NCBI GenBank assembly: GCA_027563935.2
Contig: CM050447.1
Location: 19,298,001 to 19,362,000 of the forward strand
DNA length: 64,000 nucleotides
DNA from: Costus lasius
Taxonomy: Eukaryota > Streptophyta > Magnoliopsida > Zingiberales > Costaceae
Reading direction: 5' to 3'
The position numbers were made by a program, and so were the translations under genes. Each line of letters opens with the position of its first letter. Positions within the stretch are counted from its first letter, which is position 1. The notes beneath the pieces were generated by a model that did no database searches, was not told the origin of the DNA, and was given only the letters and a program-made list of their open reading frames with translations. Shown here one piece after another: positions 36,026 to 47,394 of this stretch.

Positions 36026-36571
36026 ATGGAGAAAGATCAGATGAAGGCAACTTGTTCAGACGAAGAGTATTTAATAAGAAATAGCGAAGGTGATGAAGAT
36101 ATAATTGTATCATCTGAAAAGGCAGAGGAAATGCCATGTATGGAACATGACAAATCAGAAGCTGCATCCCAAATCCCTATAGTTGGTATGACATTTATTA
36201 ATGATGATGCAGCATACAAGTTTTATAATGACTATGCAAGAGTAATGGGGTTCAGTATAAAGAAATCTCATCTTGAACGTCGAAAGGATGGTAGCTTGAA
36301 ACAACGTACATATTGTTGTAGCAAACAAGGGATGAGTGAAGTTGACCGTAGACGTACTACTAAAAAACCACATCCAGAGACCCGCACAAACTGCATGGCT
36401 CGGTTAGAGTTCAAGATTGGCAAGAATGATTTATACACATTGTCGAAAGCTGAAAAGAGATCGGAAACTACAAACATTTTTATAAACCATTGTTTTTTAT
36501 GTACTTATAATCTTACATTGTATACCAAGGGGCAAAGAGATCGTCTTGCACTACCGACATACTTCGTATAA
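36026..36571 (+). pseudogene. Truncated FAR1 DNA-binding domain gene
   Basis: The open frame starts MEKDQMKATC at 36026. Residues about 60-145 carry a FAR1-type zinc-binding domain: YKFYNDYARVMGFSIKKSH, then KQRTYCCSKQG, then TNCMARLEFK. In FHY3/FAR1 proteins and MULE transposases this domain ends in a His-x-His region and is followed by a transposase core. Here the sequence diverges after LYTLSK and runs into the repeat array; neither the terminal histidines nor a transposase domain is seen. It is a fragment that could still encode a partial DNA-binding module. Confidence 0.75.
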
Positions 36572-36574
36572 CAA

Positions 36575-37325
36575 TGTCTTAAATTCGTATAACATTGCAC
36601 AGGGTGAAAAGAAAACAAGACCTGAAATTCGTATAACAGGTCACAGACATGGTATAACATAGCGTAAACATGGTATAACAAGACCTGAAATTCGTATAAC
36701 ACGGAACAAACATGGTATAACACGGCACAAACATGGTATAACAAGGCCTGAAATTCGTATAACAGGTCACATACATGGTATAACACGGCACAAACATGGT
36801 ATAACACGGAACAAACATGGTATAACACGGAACAAACATGGTATAACACGGGACAAACATGGTATAACAAGGCTTGAAATTCGTATAACAGGTCACATAC
36901 ATGGTATAACACGGCACAAACATGGTATAACACGACCTGAAATTCGTATAACATGACACATGCATGGTATAACACGGGACAAACATGGTATAACACGGGA
37001 CAAACATGGTATAACAAGGCCTGAAATTCGTATAACAGGTCACATACATGGTATAACACGGAACAAACATGGTATAACACGACCTGAAATTCGTATAACA
37101 TGGCACAGGCATGGTATAACACGAGACAAACATGGTATAAGACGGGACAAACATGGTATAACAAGGCCTGAAATTCGTATAACAGGTCACAGACATGGTA
37201 TAACACGGCACAAACATGGTATAACACGACCTGAAATTCGTATAACATGGCACAGGCATGGTATAACAGGTCACAGACATGGTATAAATATGAACATGTA
37301 TATAACATTACGCATACAAATATAC
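36575..37325 (+). repeat. GTATAACA minisatellite array 3' of the FAR1 fragment
   Basis: This is the most regular array: aaacatggtataacacgg-type units with a 21-bp period, alternating with cctgaaattcgtataaca units. Because 21 is divisible by three, several frames stay open and give 7-residue-periodic translations on both strands (295- and 233-residue frames on the minus strand). I read these as a by-product of the repeat and not as genes. Confidence 0.93.
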
Positions 37326-38964
37326 AAATAAACAGGTCACAGACTATAGAGGAGAATGAATATACAATGGTATCAATGTAAACATGTTTCAATTCAAGGG
37401 TACAGTTTTAGTCGACAGCCAGCAACTTTCCTTCAAATAGTTCCAAACTTACAAGGGCCCTTAATCTTGGCATGTCTTGTAGTGTGAAGCCAAAGGGTAC
37501 ACCTCTAGAGAGGTAGTCCATAAATTTCAACACAAAAACCCCACAGTCCACACTTTCACCATCTTGTTGTGGGCAGTCCTCCCAAGTTAATGGCCATTTA
37601 GCAATTTCCTTCCTTGAACTAGTTTGGAAGGAGAGATGAAACTGCAGTAACTCAAGCTATTTAACAGAACAATGCACAAAATAATGTTAAAACTCGTGAG
37701 AGATATCAACAAAATAGCAAAGGAAAGAGGGATAAAGCCTTATCAGATGAAAGATACTCACATATCGTTTGACGTAGCCCTCAACTACCCTGGAAGGGGA
37801 CAGAGAATTATAGCACCGTACATGTTTTCCACATATATCCAATACAACCAGAAACCAATGACAACTATGGCATACGGGGGCAAATATTCTGGGCACATAT
37901 CTTATTGTCTTATTATTCAAATGCTCCAAGCTTTTGAAAGCCGCCCCACCGAGGCCTTGTAAATAATACGAGAGGACATGTGGTTGAATGTAAGCAAAAG
38001 GCTTAAACCTTTTCTTATTGGCGATGCATCTTCGGACGAGGAGTGATGCATACAAATCTATAGCCTGTAATTGAATTGTACAAGTCCATTAGGAAAAAGT
38101 AATACGTAATCAAAGATTAGGGTTTTCCATATATGCTTACCTCCTCACCAACAAGGTCTCCGAAGAGAATGTCACATACATGGCCTTTTGAAATGTTCTG
38201 AATAATTGAATGATCTTGCAACGATAAATAAAAATCGAGTTACCCTTTAAAATTTTCAGGTAATACATCCCGCCCAGGATAGTCCCGTTTATTTAGATAC
38301 TAAATGTGCAACAAAAATCTATCAGAACTATATATATGCCAAGTATGTGAAAAGAATAACTATTTATGCCACCTTACCTTATCAACCCGGGGTGCAGATT
38401 CTTCTTTATCATCTACTTGCACTGGCTGAAAGAAAGTTAGGATTGCTTATGTTAAAAATAATGTATAGATAGGCCTATATTTACAATTATGTATAATCAA
38501 GTTTAATGGTATTACCTCTGCTTCTATAGCCTTCTTATTTTTCTTTTCTTGTGTGTATGGGCTAAGAAGAAGACATGAAGCCTTTCTTGGCCTTTTAATT
38601 TTCACTTCCTGCTGCACAGGACCTGAACAAGTAGGCTCAGCAGGCTCATCTTCCTCACTCCAACTTAAATCTTTCTCAGAAGCTGTTTGCAGAGTCTCAA
38701 TCTATGCTTTCAGCTTTTTATTTTCCTCCACCAACTCATCAATTCTTTTTTGTAAATCAGCAGCCTCCAAACATAACCCTGTTTTGATGCTAGTAATCTC
38801 GGCATCCTTCTCCATACTTTCATCTTTCAGCATAAATTTTTCATTCTCCAATTGAATTATTTCACTCTTCAATTTATTATTTTCCTCTGATACAATTGAC
38901 AACTCTTGCTTTAAGTTATTCACTTCTTCATGACTCTATACAAAAAAAACAACACAATCTGGTT

Positions 38965-39420
38965 GAGAATAACAAGGCAAAAATTTGGTATAACATGGTA
39001 TACCAAGCCCTGAAATTCGTATAATAGGTCACAGACGTGGTATAACACGGGACAAACATGGTATAAGAAGACCTTAAATTCGTATAACAAGACGTGAAAT
39101 TCGTATAACAGGGCACAGACATGGTATAACACGGGACAAACATAGTATAACATGGCTTGAAATTCTTATAATAGGTCACAGACAAGGTGTAACACGACAC
39201 AAACATGGTATAACACTTATATAGTATAGTATAACACTGACAATTTTGGTATAACAAGACAATAATTTGGTATAACACTCCAAATTGTGTGGTATAACAA
39301 GGCAAAAGTTTAGTATAACACTGACAATTTTGGTATTACAATGAAAAGTTTGGTATAACAAGGCAAAAATTTGGTATAACATTGAAAGATTTGGTATAAC
39401 ACTCAGTTGTAGTTTTTGTA
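38965..39420 (+). repeat. Array in the intron before the coiled-coil exon of the right gene
   Basis: Motifs ggtataaca and cgtataaca on the + strand, so gttatacc in the sense of the right gene. Position (between exon 4 and the coiled-coil exon) and polarity match the array at 31640-32965 in the left gene, although the array is shorter. Confidence 0.93.
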
Positions 39421-40669
39421 AAACATGTCATGTACCGAATAGCAAGTATAAATATTTGCATAACTTAATATTTTTAACATACTTACAATGTCAAGTTGAG
39501 ATGACAGGTTCCCAGGTATAGGATCTGGTACAACAACATCAAGTTGAGCTTCCTCAGAAGCTGCCTCTAATGCTGCCTCTAATAAAGGTGGCGTATTTAC
39601 AACGTCACGCTCCATTTCCTCAACCTCAAGTTGTAAAATAATCTGTAATAATATATAACATTAGAAACCCCGGATACATACAAATTACTACTCTTACATA
39701 TAAGAATCTTACCGCAGATTCATTTAATTTTCCATATTTTTTAAAAAATATTGTCACTTTGGCCCAACGAAACAACTGAGGGTATACACCCTTCATCTTA
39801 TTATTTATATACATTTTGGTATGCTCATAAAACCAATCTGCAGAAGAGAACAAAATATTTATGAGGCAATATTAATTATGGAAAGACAACTTCATATATT
39901 AAAAAATACTTACAGAGAGAACAATGGCACATCCGGCAAATCCACGTCCCTTTTTCTTTGAGCTACTGGTCAATTCTGAGCACAGAAAATGATGGACTGC
40001 TTCTGGCCAATTGTAATCAGCCAATTTTTGGAGGTCTTCTACAAATAATACAAGGCCCGCATCCAAGTTGAATGTCAAGCGACTGAACATAAAACAACAA
40101 AAGAAATACAGTATAACCAATCTTCTGATCCTCTCATTTCCCTCTAGGCCTTGTGAGTAGAGATCAGTCAATTTTTCTTCAATTACTTTTTTGTTAACTG
40201 CCTTCTTGTCAAATTCCTCAGTGAAATATGGAGTAGTTGGTCGCTTATTCTCCCATCTAACCAACTCTCCAACCCGTGGGAGACCAAGTATAATAGATAC
40301 ATCCTTGGCCAAGAAAGGCACAAAATTGCCATTAATGTTGAATCCCCTTCTCTCTGGTTCCCATATAGATTGCAAATATTCCACAGCAACCATGTCCAGT
40401 GGAACCGATGCCCCTCGCAGCAAGTGTCCAAAGGGGGTATGTAGGAGTTCTTCTTTAATAGCATGACCCCCTTGCATTGTGTTGATAAAACTGTGAATCC
40501 TGCTCATCGAGCATCTGCTGAGTACTCGACGAGGTTTGATTCCCTTGTACTGATATTCTATTTCATCTGAAGAGCTACTGGATGGGCTTTCATTCGTGGC
40601 CCTCCTTATATAAAACCTACTGTTACATACGTTATAACTAAATTAACATGCAGAACTCAAAAGGTGAAG

Positions 40670-41590
40670 CTATTATACCAATATGAAATGCTGTTATGGC
40701 ATGTTATACCAAAACGGAATCCTATTATACCAAGTTTCAGCCATGTTATTCTAAAATTTACAGATGTTATACCAAATAAGAGACATGGTATACGAAAATG
40801 TAATGTGTTATACTATGTTTGAGGCATGTTATACCAAAATTTACAGCTGTTATACCAAATTAGAGACATATTATAACACAATGGGATGCTGTTATACAAA
40901 TTTTGAAGCATGTTATACCAAAATGAGACGTTGTTCTACCATATTAGAGAGATGTTATACCAAAATAAGACGTTGTTATACCATATTAGAGACATGTTAT
41001 ACCAAAATGAGATGTGTTATACTATGTTGTTATACCAAAATGTGAAGCTTTTATACCAAATTAGAGACATTATACCATAATGGGATGTGTTATACTATGT
41101 TTCAGGCATGTCATACCAGAATGGCCAGCTGTTAGACCAAAAATATCATGTGTTATACGAAAATGTGATGTGTTATACTAGGTTTGAGGCATGTTAGACC
41201 AAAATTTACAGCTGTTATACCAAATTAGAGACATTTTGGTATAACACAATGCGATGCTGTTATACCAAATTTGAAGCATGTTATACCAAAATGAGTCGCT
41301 GTTCTACCATATTAGAGAGATGTTATACCAAAATGAAACGCTATTATACCATATTAGAGAGATGTTATACCAAAATGAGATGTGTTATACAATATTGTCA
41401 TACCAAAATGGGACGCTGTTATACCAAATTAGAGACATTATACCATAATGAGATGTGTTATACCAAAATGACTAGCTATTATGCCAAAAATATGATGTGT
41501 TATACCATAATGGGATGTGTTATACTATGTTTGAGGCGTGTTATGCAAAATTTATGACATTAATATAATAATCTACGTATTCAGAAGACA
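40670..41590 (-). repeat. Array in intron 1 of the right gene
   Basis: Motifs read gttatacca on the + strand, so ggtataaca in the sense of the right gene, as in intron 1 of the left gene. Spacing is again about 21 bp with linkers such as aaattagagacat and aaaatgagacgct. Confidence 0.93.
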
Positions 41591-41609
41591 AATTACGACA
41601 TTATACCTT

Positions 41610-42501
41610 AAAGGAACATTGGAGTCGTCGGAGGAACTCGCCATTGATCCTGCAAAAAAGAAAACAAGATTAGGAAACCGTAAGCCATGTTTGAAACATG
41701 TTATACCATAATAGGGTGGGATGCTGTATATAACAAATTATATGATTAATATAATAATTTACGTATTCAGAAGACAAAGTACAACATTAATACCTTACAG
41801 CAAGATTGGAGTCGTCAGAGGAACTCGGCCTTCACTCGCTGAAAGGACGGAAGATGAGATCCTGTAACAAAATATATCAAGATTAGAAAACCCTAAGCCA
41901 ACCAGGAACTCGACATTACGCCGTAGGTCGTGGGACGTCATCGGAGGTCGTCGTAGTTCGCCGTAGGTCGAGATTAGGAAACCCTAAGCCAACCAGGAAC
42001 TTAACATTACGCCATAGGTCGTTCGAGGTCCTCACAGTTCGCCGTAGGGCGTCGGAAGATGTCGCAGATCGCCGTAGGACGTCGGAGGTTAACTGCAAAA
42101 AAAAAACATAAAATTAGGGCTCGACACTCCAAGAACTCGGAGGTCGTCGGAGAAGATCGGGCGACAAAACTGTCGTCGGAGAGCAAGGGAATCGCCAAAG
42201 TTAGTGTCGGGCGAGTAGTGAAAATTTGAGCGGATAGTGAGCATTCGATAGCTAACCATGGTTAGTTCGGATGGCTGTAACGTGCCGGTTCGTTCGGATG
42301 GCTATAACGGGCCGGTTCGTTCGGATGGCTGTAACGAGAAAGCATTATATCAGGATTTGATATAACGGGCGGCATTATATTATCACTTAAGTTGGGATTG
42401 CTTGGAGAATCATGCAAAAATACTTCAAAATTCGTGTCTCGAATCCCAGCCCACTCCTCCGCAAAATTTGCGGAGGGGCACCCCTCCTTAAAAACGTAGC
42501 C
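41610..42501 (-). repeat. Right terminal inverted repeat of the MULE
   Basis: The reverse complement of the left end, with the same ordered blocks. It carries three tandem units of about 27 bp (gttcggatggctgtaacg) where the left end has two, and an extra 20-odd bases near 42460 (gcggaggggcacccctcc). An additional 5' non-coding exon-like segment is duplicated near 41650-41870. Confidence 0.8.
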
Positions 42502-43108
42502 AGGTCATAGGGGAAAAAGGCACTGTCGATGTCTGATAAATGTAGCAAAACATTCTGAAAACCTGTCAAATCTATCCTTAAAAAAACAATTTTGTGCAGG
42601 AAAATTAAGTAAAAGCAATAAGAACCTTCCGTGGCATACACCATATCATTTTGGAACAAGCAAGCTGTGATTAGTCGGCTGGTCATCATCTTGCGGCGAA
42701 GAACTGAACAAGTCCTCCATTGCAATGGGAGAAAGCAAGAAAGCAGAAGCTTCAGAACGCAGAATTATTTCAGGGCAATCAGCTTTAAATATTATTTTCA
42801 GTCAAAAGCTACATGAGACAATATTGGCTCTACCACTACCAAAAAATAGTTTCGAAAACTCTATACAGAGAGGAATCAATTTCTCTCTTGAGCTTTTCTA
42901 CATCTTCCTCTAGGATGGATGCCACAATGTACATCCCGAGTGTATGATTCGGACAATAGAAAGTTAGAAACTCTCTCGGCGTAGTCGTTGCAGCTTCCGA
43001 TTACAAGGGAGAATGAAATCAGCCAACCAGTGGCTATTTGACTTCGTACAACACACAATGAATTAATTCTTCAAATATCCAATCACCATAGTACTATAAA
43101 AACAAAAT
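42502..43108. other. No gene recognised; 3' flank of the DUF1685 gene
   Basis: Between the MULE end and the DUF1685 stop codon. Part is probably 3' UTR of that minus-strand gene. Open frames here show no family features. Confidence 0.5.
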
Positions 43109-44142
43109 TTAATGATTGCATAATCTGATAGTGCACGCAACAGCCTGAGCCCAGTACTTCAGCCTTGCTTTAACTTCGTCCGGATCATCTCCTGGTAGCA
43201 TCAAAATGAAAGATGAATCAGATAATCGATATACAACGGGAAGAAAAAAAAACTTGTACATCCATCTCAGATCTTTCCAGATTCAACACAAGTTTTCAAC
43301 AAATGCAGAAGAAATCAAATTCCATGTATCAGATTACACACAGGAGACGGTTTAGTAGAAGAAGAAGAAAAAAAATCTTCATTCATTTCTCAAGCAAAAT
43401 AATCAAAACGAAACAAGCTGCAAAAAGTTTATGTAGCAACACTAGGAAGGATTTGCTAGAAATGATCAATTTAGACGAGACGGGTTTTTTTTTCCCACAA
43501 ACCAGTTACGGTCAAATATGACGCGAAGAAACAAAGATCAAACTTTTGTCTCATTTCTACTGCTGAAGAAACGAATCATTCAGAAGATCAGAAAAGAGGG
43601 GGACTAGAGAATAAAATTTCACCTGGCCTGGAGATCTTCCAGTTGGCGATCGGAGGCCACGGCGGCGCCGCGCACAGATCCACTGACTCGCCCGAGGAGG
43701 ATCGGTCGATAGATCGGGGCTTCTGCTGCTCGTCCAAGAACCTCTGGCTCATCGAGTAGCAGAGCTCCAGCGCCGGAAGCGTGCCGCAGAGCTCAGGGAT
43801 CTCGTCATAGCTGAACCCGAACCCGAGGTCGAGGCACCCCTTGAGCTCATCCAGGTCCTCGTCCGTCAGGCTCTTCGTCCTCGCAACGGCCTCCGATCCC
43901 TCCTCCCCGCTGCCCGCCGCCTCCACGTACCCCTCCAGCATCACCCCGCCGCTCTTCCGCCGCCACGGCTCTTCACGCCTCCATCCTCTCCACACGATCT
44001 CCTCCTCTTCTTCCTCCCACGCCGGCTCCGGCGCCACTAGCTCCTGCTCGTCATCCTCCGCCTCCCTCCTCTCCTTAGGGCTAGGGTTAGGAGTGGAGGG
44101 GACGGAAACTGGGGAATCTGCTTGGAAACAATAGCTGCCCAT
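43109..44142 (-). CDS. DUF1685 family protein
   Basis: Two exons, 44142-43623 and 43191-43109, join at a GT-AG intron (phase: G then GA) to give 200 residues, stop TAA 43109-43111. The product starts MGSYCFQADSPVSVPSTPNP, has an acidic run EEEEEEIVWRGW, and contains the family core RTKSLTDEDLDELKGCLDLG, then FSYDEIPELCGTLPALELC. The second exon supplies the typical end DPDEVKARLKYWAQAVACT. Plant DUF1685 proteins are small, soluble and of unknown biochemical role. Start chosen at the only ATG ahead of the core. A GA-repeat directly precedes the ATG (44143-44160). Exon 1 is strongly GC-rich. Complete and apparently functional. Confidence 0.9.
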
Positions 44143-45506
44143 CTCTCTCTCTCTCTCCGCCTCGACTGGCGGTGTGCGGGCTTTTAAAGGGTATATTTTT
44201 CTCATGTGGCATGGATGATGATGACATGATGAGTCATGGAAAATGTTGGCATGAGCTGGCATTTCGATGAATCATACCTTCCCATTCCTTCTTTTTTACG
44301 GCCACGTTCATACTGTCCTCCTTATACGTTCTTCGAACGCTAATGGAGGTAAAGACTGGGTCTTGGTAAACACTGGGTCTTGACTAGGCCGGTGTGAGAA
44401 TAAAGCATGGCACATAGAACACATGCTGGGTGAGCAACCAAGCACTGGAAGGTAGGGGACGTGTCACGAAACCACCACCTGAAGGAGTGGGACCCGCCAC
44501 GTGGATCCAATTCTTCATCCAGCATGGAGCCCTCCCGCTCGCCCAATGTGCGTGAGATGCTTGGCCACGGCGGATTATTCGCGCGCATCGAATATTCGGG
44601 TGAATCGGTTTGAACACAATTCGCCGCCGTATTTGAAATGTTTCGTTTTGGTCAGCCGGATCAATTATTGACCGAGAAGCACAGGTCAGACCCGGGTCAG
44701 CCTCAGGTTCAAGTCCTACCTAAGTGACTCGTTTGCTACAAATACAGAACTTGATAGGCCATTGTCGCACCCTTCAATCCAAATCGGCCCAAAAGAGTTT
44801 TGGCCCAAAAGGACCCCTGAGCTTCAAATACGTACTGTAACAACACGAAGTTGGATCCCAAGAGCTAGGCTCAGATTTGGGACAGGTGACATTCTGAGGC
44901 CTAGATTGACGACATGTGGTTTTCCAAAGCGTTACTAATTGAGTAGCGTATTATCGAGGGCGATGTGCAAGCGTGGTACTCCCAGGCGTTGTTGGTTGAT
45001 TTGGGCATTGTTTAGGGTGACATGTGAGCACGGAACTCCCAGACATTACTAGTCGAGTCGCGTATTGTCAGGTGCGATGTATGCAACACATTGTCGGGGG
45101 CGACGTGTGATGTTACGCTCATCTGTGAAGGCGCATGGGCGGTGACACGAGTTGGAGATGAACACGGCCCTGTGAGCTTGAGTACACGAAGGTGAGCCTA
45201 GAGTGCGCGATGCAATTGTTATGCGCACGCAGAACGTTCGCAAGTGAGTGAGTGGACCATGCCACATATCCGCTTGGTATCGCGCGTGCCGCGGAGTTTT
45301 GTGTGCATGGGATGCTCGCGAGCGAACGACGCGATGCAAGCGCGTAGATGAGCATATGGCGATACAAGGACTACGCACGTGAGAAAAAGCCAGGGAGGGT
45401 TCGCGAACTTCATTCGTTAGCCATTTGTTGATCGGGCTATGGCGACCCAACTGGGTGGACCCGATGGATTACTTTGATCAAGTTTTGGTGGTCCAACTTT
45501 GGATGG
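44143..45506. other. DUF1685 upstream region and unassigned sequence
   Basis: The first 200 bases are the probable promoter. About 44930-45110 contains two diverged copies of a unit with cccaggcgttg/cccagacattac and gagtagcgtatt/gagtcgcgtatt. The overlapping minus-strand frames at 45049-45450 have no recognisable family and are not called. Confidence 0.45.
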
Positions 45507-45514
45507 ACTTGGAT

Positions 45515-46016
45515 TTAGGGGTGTACAATCGGTTCAGTATATTCGGTAAATACTGATTTACCGATTTTTTCGGTAAAATCAATTCAGTAAATTCGGTATC
45601 GGTATCGGTACCATTAATGATTTTGCTATAAATCGGTTATCGGTATCGGTATCGGTAAAAAAAATTTAATTTGGGAAAAAATTGATTTTATCGATTATAA
45701 ATAATATTTTTTTACCTAATAGAGTAATAGTTTTAGTGATAGCGATTAGCGAAAATAAATAAGTAAAGAAGGAAAATATTATAAAATTAAAAAAGTAAAG
45801 AAGAAAAATATTATATAAATAGTAGATATTAAATAAGTATTTATAATTTTTTATTCGATAATTTAACGAATTTACTAGAAATTATTCGATAAATTCGGTT
45901 CGGTAACTATTCGGTATATTTATTATTCAGTTCGATATCAGTATTAAAATTTTTGATAAATAATAAATTAATAAAATCGATATTGATAAATTCGATATTA
46001 TCGATTGTAAACCCTT
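45515..46016. mobile_element. hAT-like MITE
   Basis: About 500 bp with ends aggggtgtacaatcg and the complement of a near-identical sequence (cgattgtaaaccctt). It is flanked by the 8-bp direct repeat ACTTGGAT at 45507-45514 and 46017-46024. Inside are atcggtatcggta repeats and AT-rich DNA, no coding capacity. Confidence 0.8.
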
Positions 46017-46204
46017 ACTTGGATCAATTTAGTTATACATTGGTTCACCTTAGTCGGTTTGGGACCAAATTATACATTTGGTCAACTACTCGAATGGGCT
46101 ATATGTGATTGGACTTGCAGAAAAGCCAAGTCATGGAATTTAATGCTGCTTAGAGATGACAACGTTGACATCTCAAGACTTTTGGAGGACAAATGGTAGG
46201 AGAA

Positions 46205-46420
46205 ATTTTTTTAGGAATCCCCGGATTCCTAAAAATTTATGCATTCCCCAAATCAAAACCGTCCAATGTATAGTGTGATGTGCACACAGGACTGTGTTGT
46301 GGTCATAAAATTAAATTTGCACTCAAATTGAGTTGTAGAGATTTCCACTAACACCAATCGAACAGTGTGATATAGGGTTTCTTACAATTCTAGGAATCTA
46401 CGGATTCCTAGAAAACGTGC
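46205..46420. mobile_element. Possible small MITE with palindromic ends
   Basis: Both ends carry an aggaatc...ggattcct palindrome (46211-46229 and 46393-46411) in inverted arrangement around about 160 bp. A target-site duplication is not evident. No gene. Confidence 0.45.
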
Positions 46421-46489
46421 TCCAAATGGTATGGGTTCCTTTTTGACGTGGATGCGGGAGGAGTTAAACTTAAGAAGGATCTCAAATAT

Positions 46490-46835
46490 TTAGATAAAAA
46501 TTATTTTTTAAAAATATATATATATATTTGTAATCTACGCATCCTAAGCTATCCAATGGTACTAATATTGTCATAACAAGATTTACACACGATAAGAAAT
46601 TAATAAAAATATTATGGTATAAAAAACTATCCTTACCCACGATAAGAAATTAATAAAAATATTATAGTAGAAAAAACACACAGGATAATTTTTTCTACTA
46701 TAATGTTTTTATTAATTTTTTATCGAATGTAAATATTTTCCATGACAATATTAATATTATTGGATAGCTTAAGATGCGTAGATCACAAATATAATTTTTT
46801 TTAAAAAAAAATATTATTTTAATATAAATTTGTTG
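46490..46835. mobile_element. MITE with 48-bp inverted arms
   Basis: Inverted arms of about 48 bp at 46527-46574 and 46742-46790 (core gctatccaatggta...). A 41-bp direct duplication (cacgataagaaattaat...) and a third inverted copy lie between them, so the transcript would fold. The core is shared with the elements at 47395-47759 and near 60340. Confidence 0.65.
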
Positions 46836-47394
46836 GCTTTCTTAAGTTTTCTTAGAAAGTTAACTTTCTAAGAAATGCGCCCATTTGTGTGAAGGAAAGA
46901 AAAATGTCTCAATCAAGTGAGCCTTCCCGACCTTCCTAACCTCGCCATTGGATACAAGAGGGATGACGCGAGCAAAGGTTGAACGAGAGAAATGATTGCC
47001 AGCGATCGACGAAGGAATCAAAGTTGTCACTGTAGCATGTGGATTCCGGAGGTCCTCGCCGTGAGCGTGTGGCACTCGGGCGGCTCCGGCTAGCACCACC
47101 ATTTTTCCCCTTTCTTGATTTGGTCTTCCTGCTGCTCTCCGAAGGGGGTGTCTGGAGTCGTCGTCGGCGATCCTAATCTTCCCTCCTTCTCGAGTGAGGT
47201 TGAGGCGTGGCACCATGAGCGCAGGTGCACGTCTGCCGGTTACGTCCATGATCAAAAGAGATAAAAAAGAAGAGACAGCGAAGGCAGAGTCAACGCAACT
47301 AAGTCAATGGTCGTAACACTTACCATTACCATTGTGGTTCATCATCGCATCAACCCAACTCTGATCTTCCGCCTCGAAAGATCGGATAAAACTT
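46836..47394. other. No gene confidently recognised
   Basis: A minus-strand frame of 131 residues (46860-47255) has no recognisable domain and mixed composition; I cannot support it as a gene. The rest appears non-coding. Confidence 0.4.

Larger units (their letters stand above)
37408..41644 (-). pseudogene. Second Ulp1/C48 protease-like gene, decayed
   Basis: Nine exons correspond to a diverged copy of the left gene, with some rearrangement of the coiled-coil part: 41607-41644, 39914-40619, 39713-39837, 39487-39642, 38516-38935, 38378-38425, 38141-38299, 37762-38064 and 37408-37656 (stop 37408-37410). The DUF1985-like exon, a shorter coiled coil and the protease region (CHWFLVVLD, CYNSL, VDCGVFVLKFMDYL) are recognisable. 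Damage: exon 3 has lost one base at its start relative to the left gene, TAG at 38702-38704 in the coiled coil, and TAA at 38240-38242. The catalytic His and Cys remain; the usual Asp position is Asn, as in the left copy. It is transcribed towards the left gene. Confidence 0.78.
28746..42501. mobile_element. 13.8-kb composite Mutator-like element (Kaonashi/Ulp1-type MULE)
   Basis: Both ends start GGCTACGTTTTT when read inward and share long imperfect terminal inverted repeats. The flanking 9-mers gggtcatca (28737-28745) and aggtcatag (42502-42510) agree at six of nine positions, consistent with an eroded 9-bp MULE duplication. Inside are two convergent Ulp1/C48-protease-like genes, a FAR1-domain fragment, an internal TIR-like block and large arrays of GGTATAACA. 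Plant MULEs carrying Ulp1-like genes (Kaonashi elements) are known, but two convergent copies with such arrays are unusual. I find no MURA transposase catalytic domain, so the element looks non-autonomous. Confidence 0.8.

Noticed and set aside
36505..37392. Minus-strand frames of 295 and 233 residues
   Set aside because: They are translations of the 21-bp tandem array with 7-residue periodicity; no unique sequence or promoter.
45049..45450. Three overlapping minus-strand frames with Cys and His
   Set aside because: No zinc-finger spacing, all three frames open; composition artefact.
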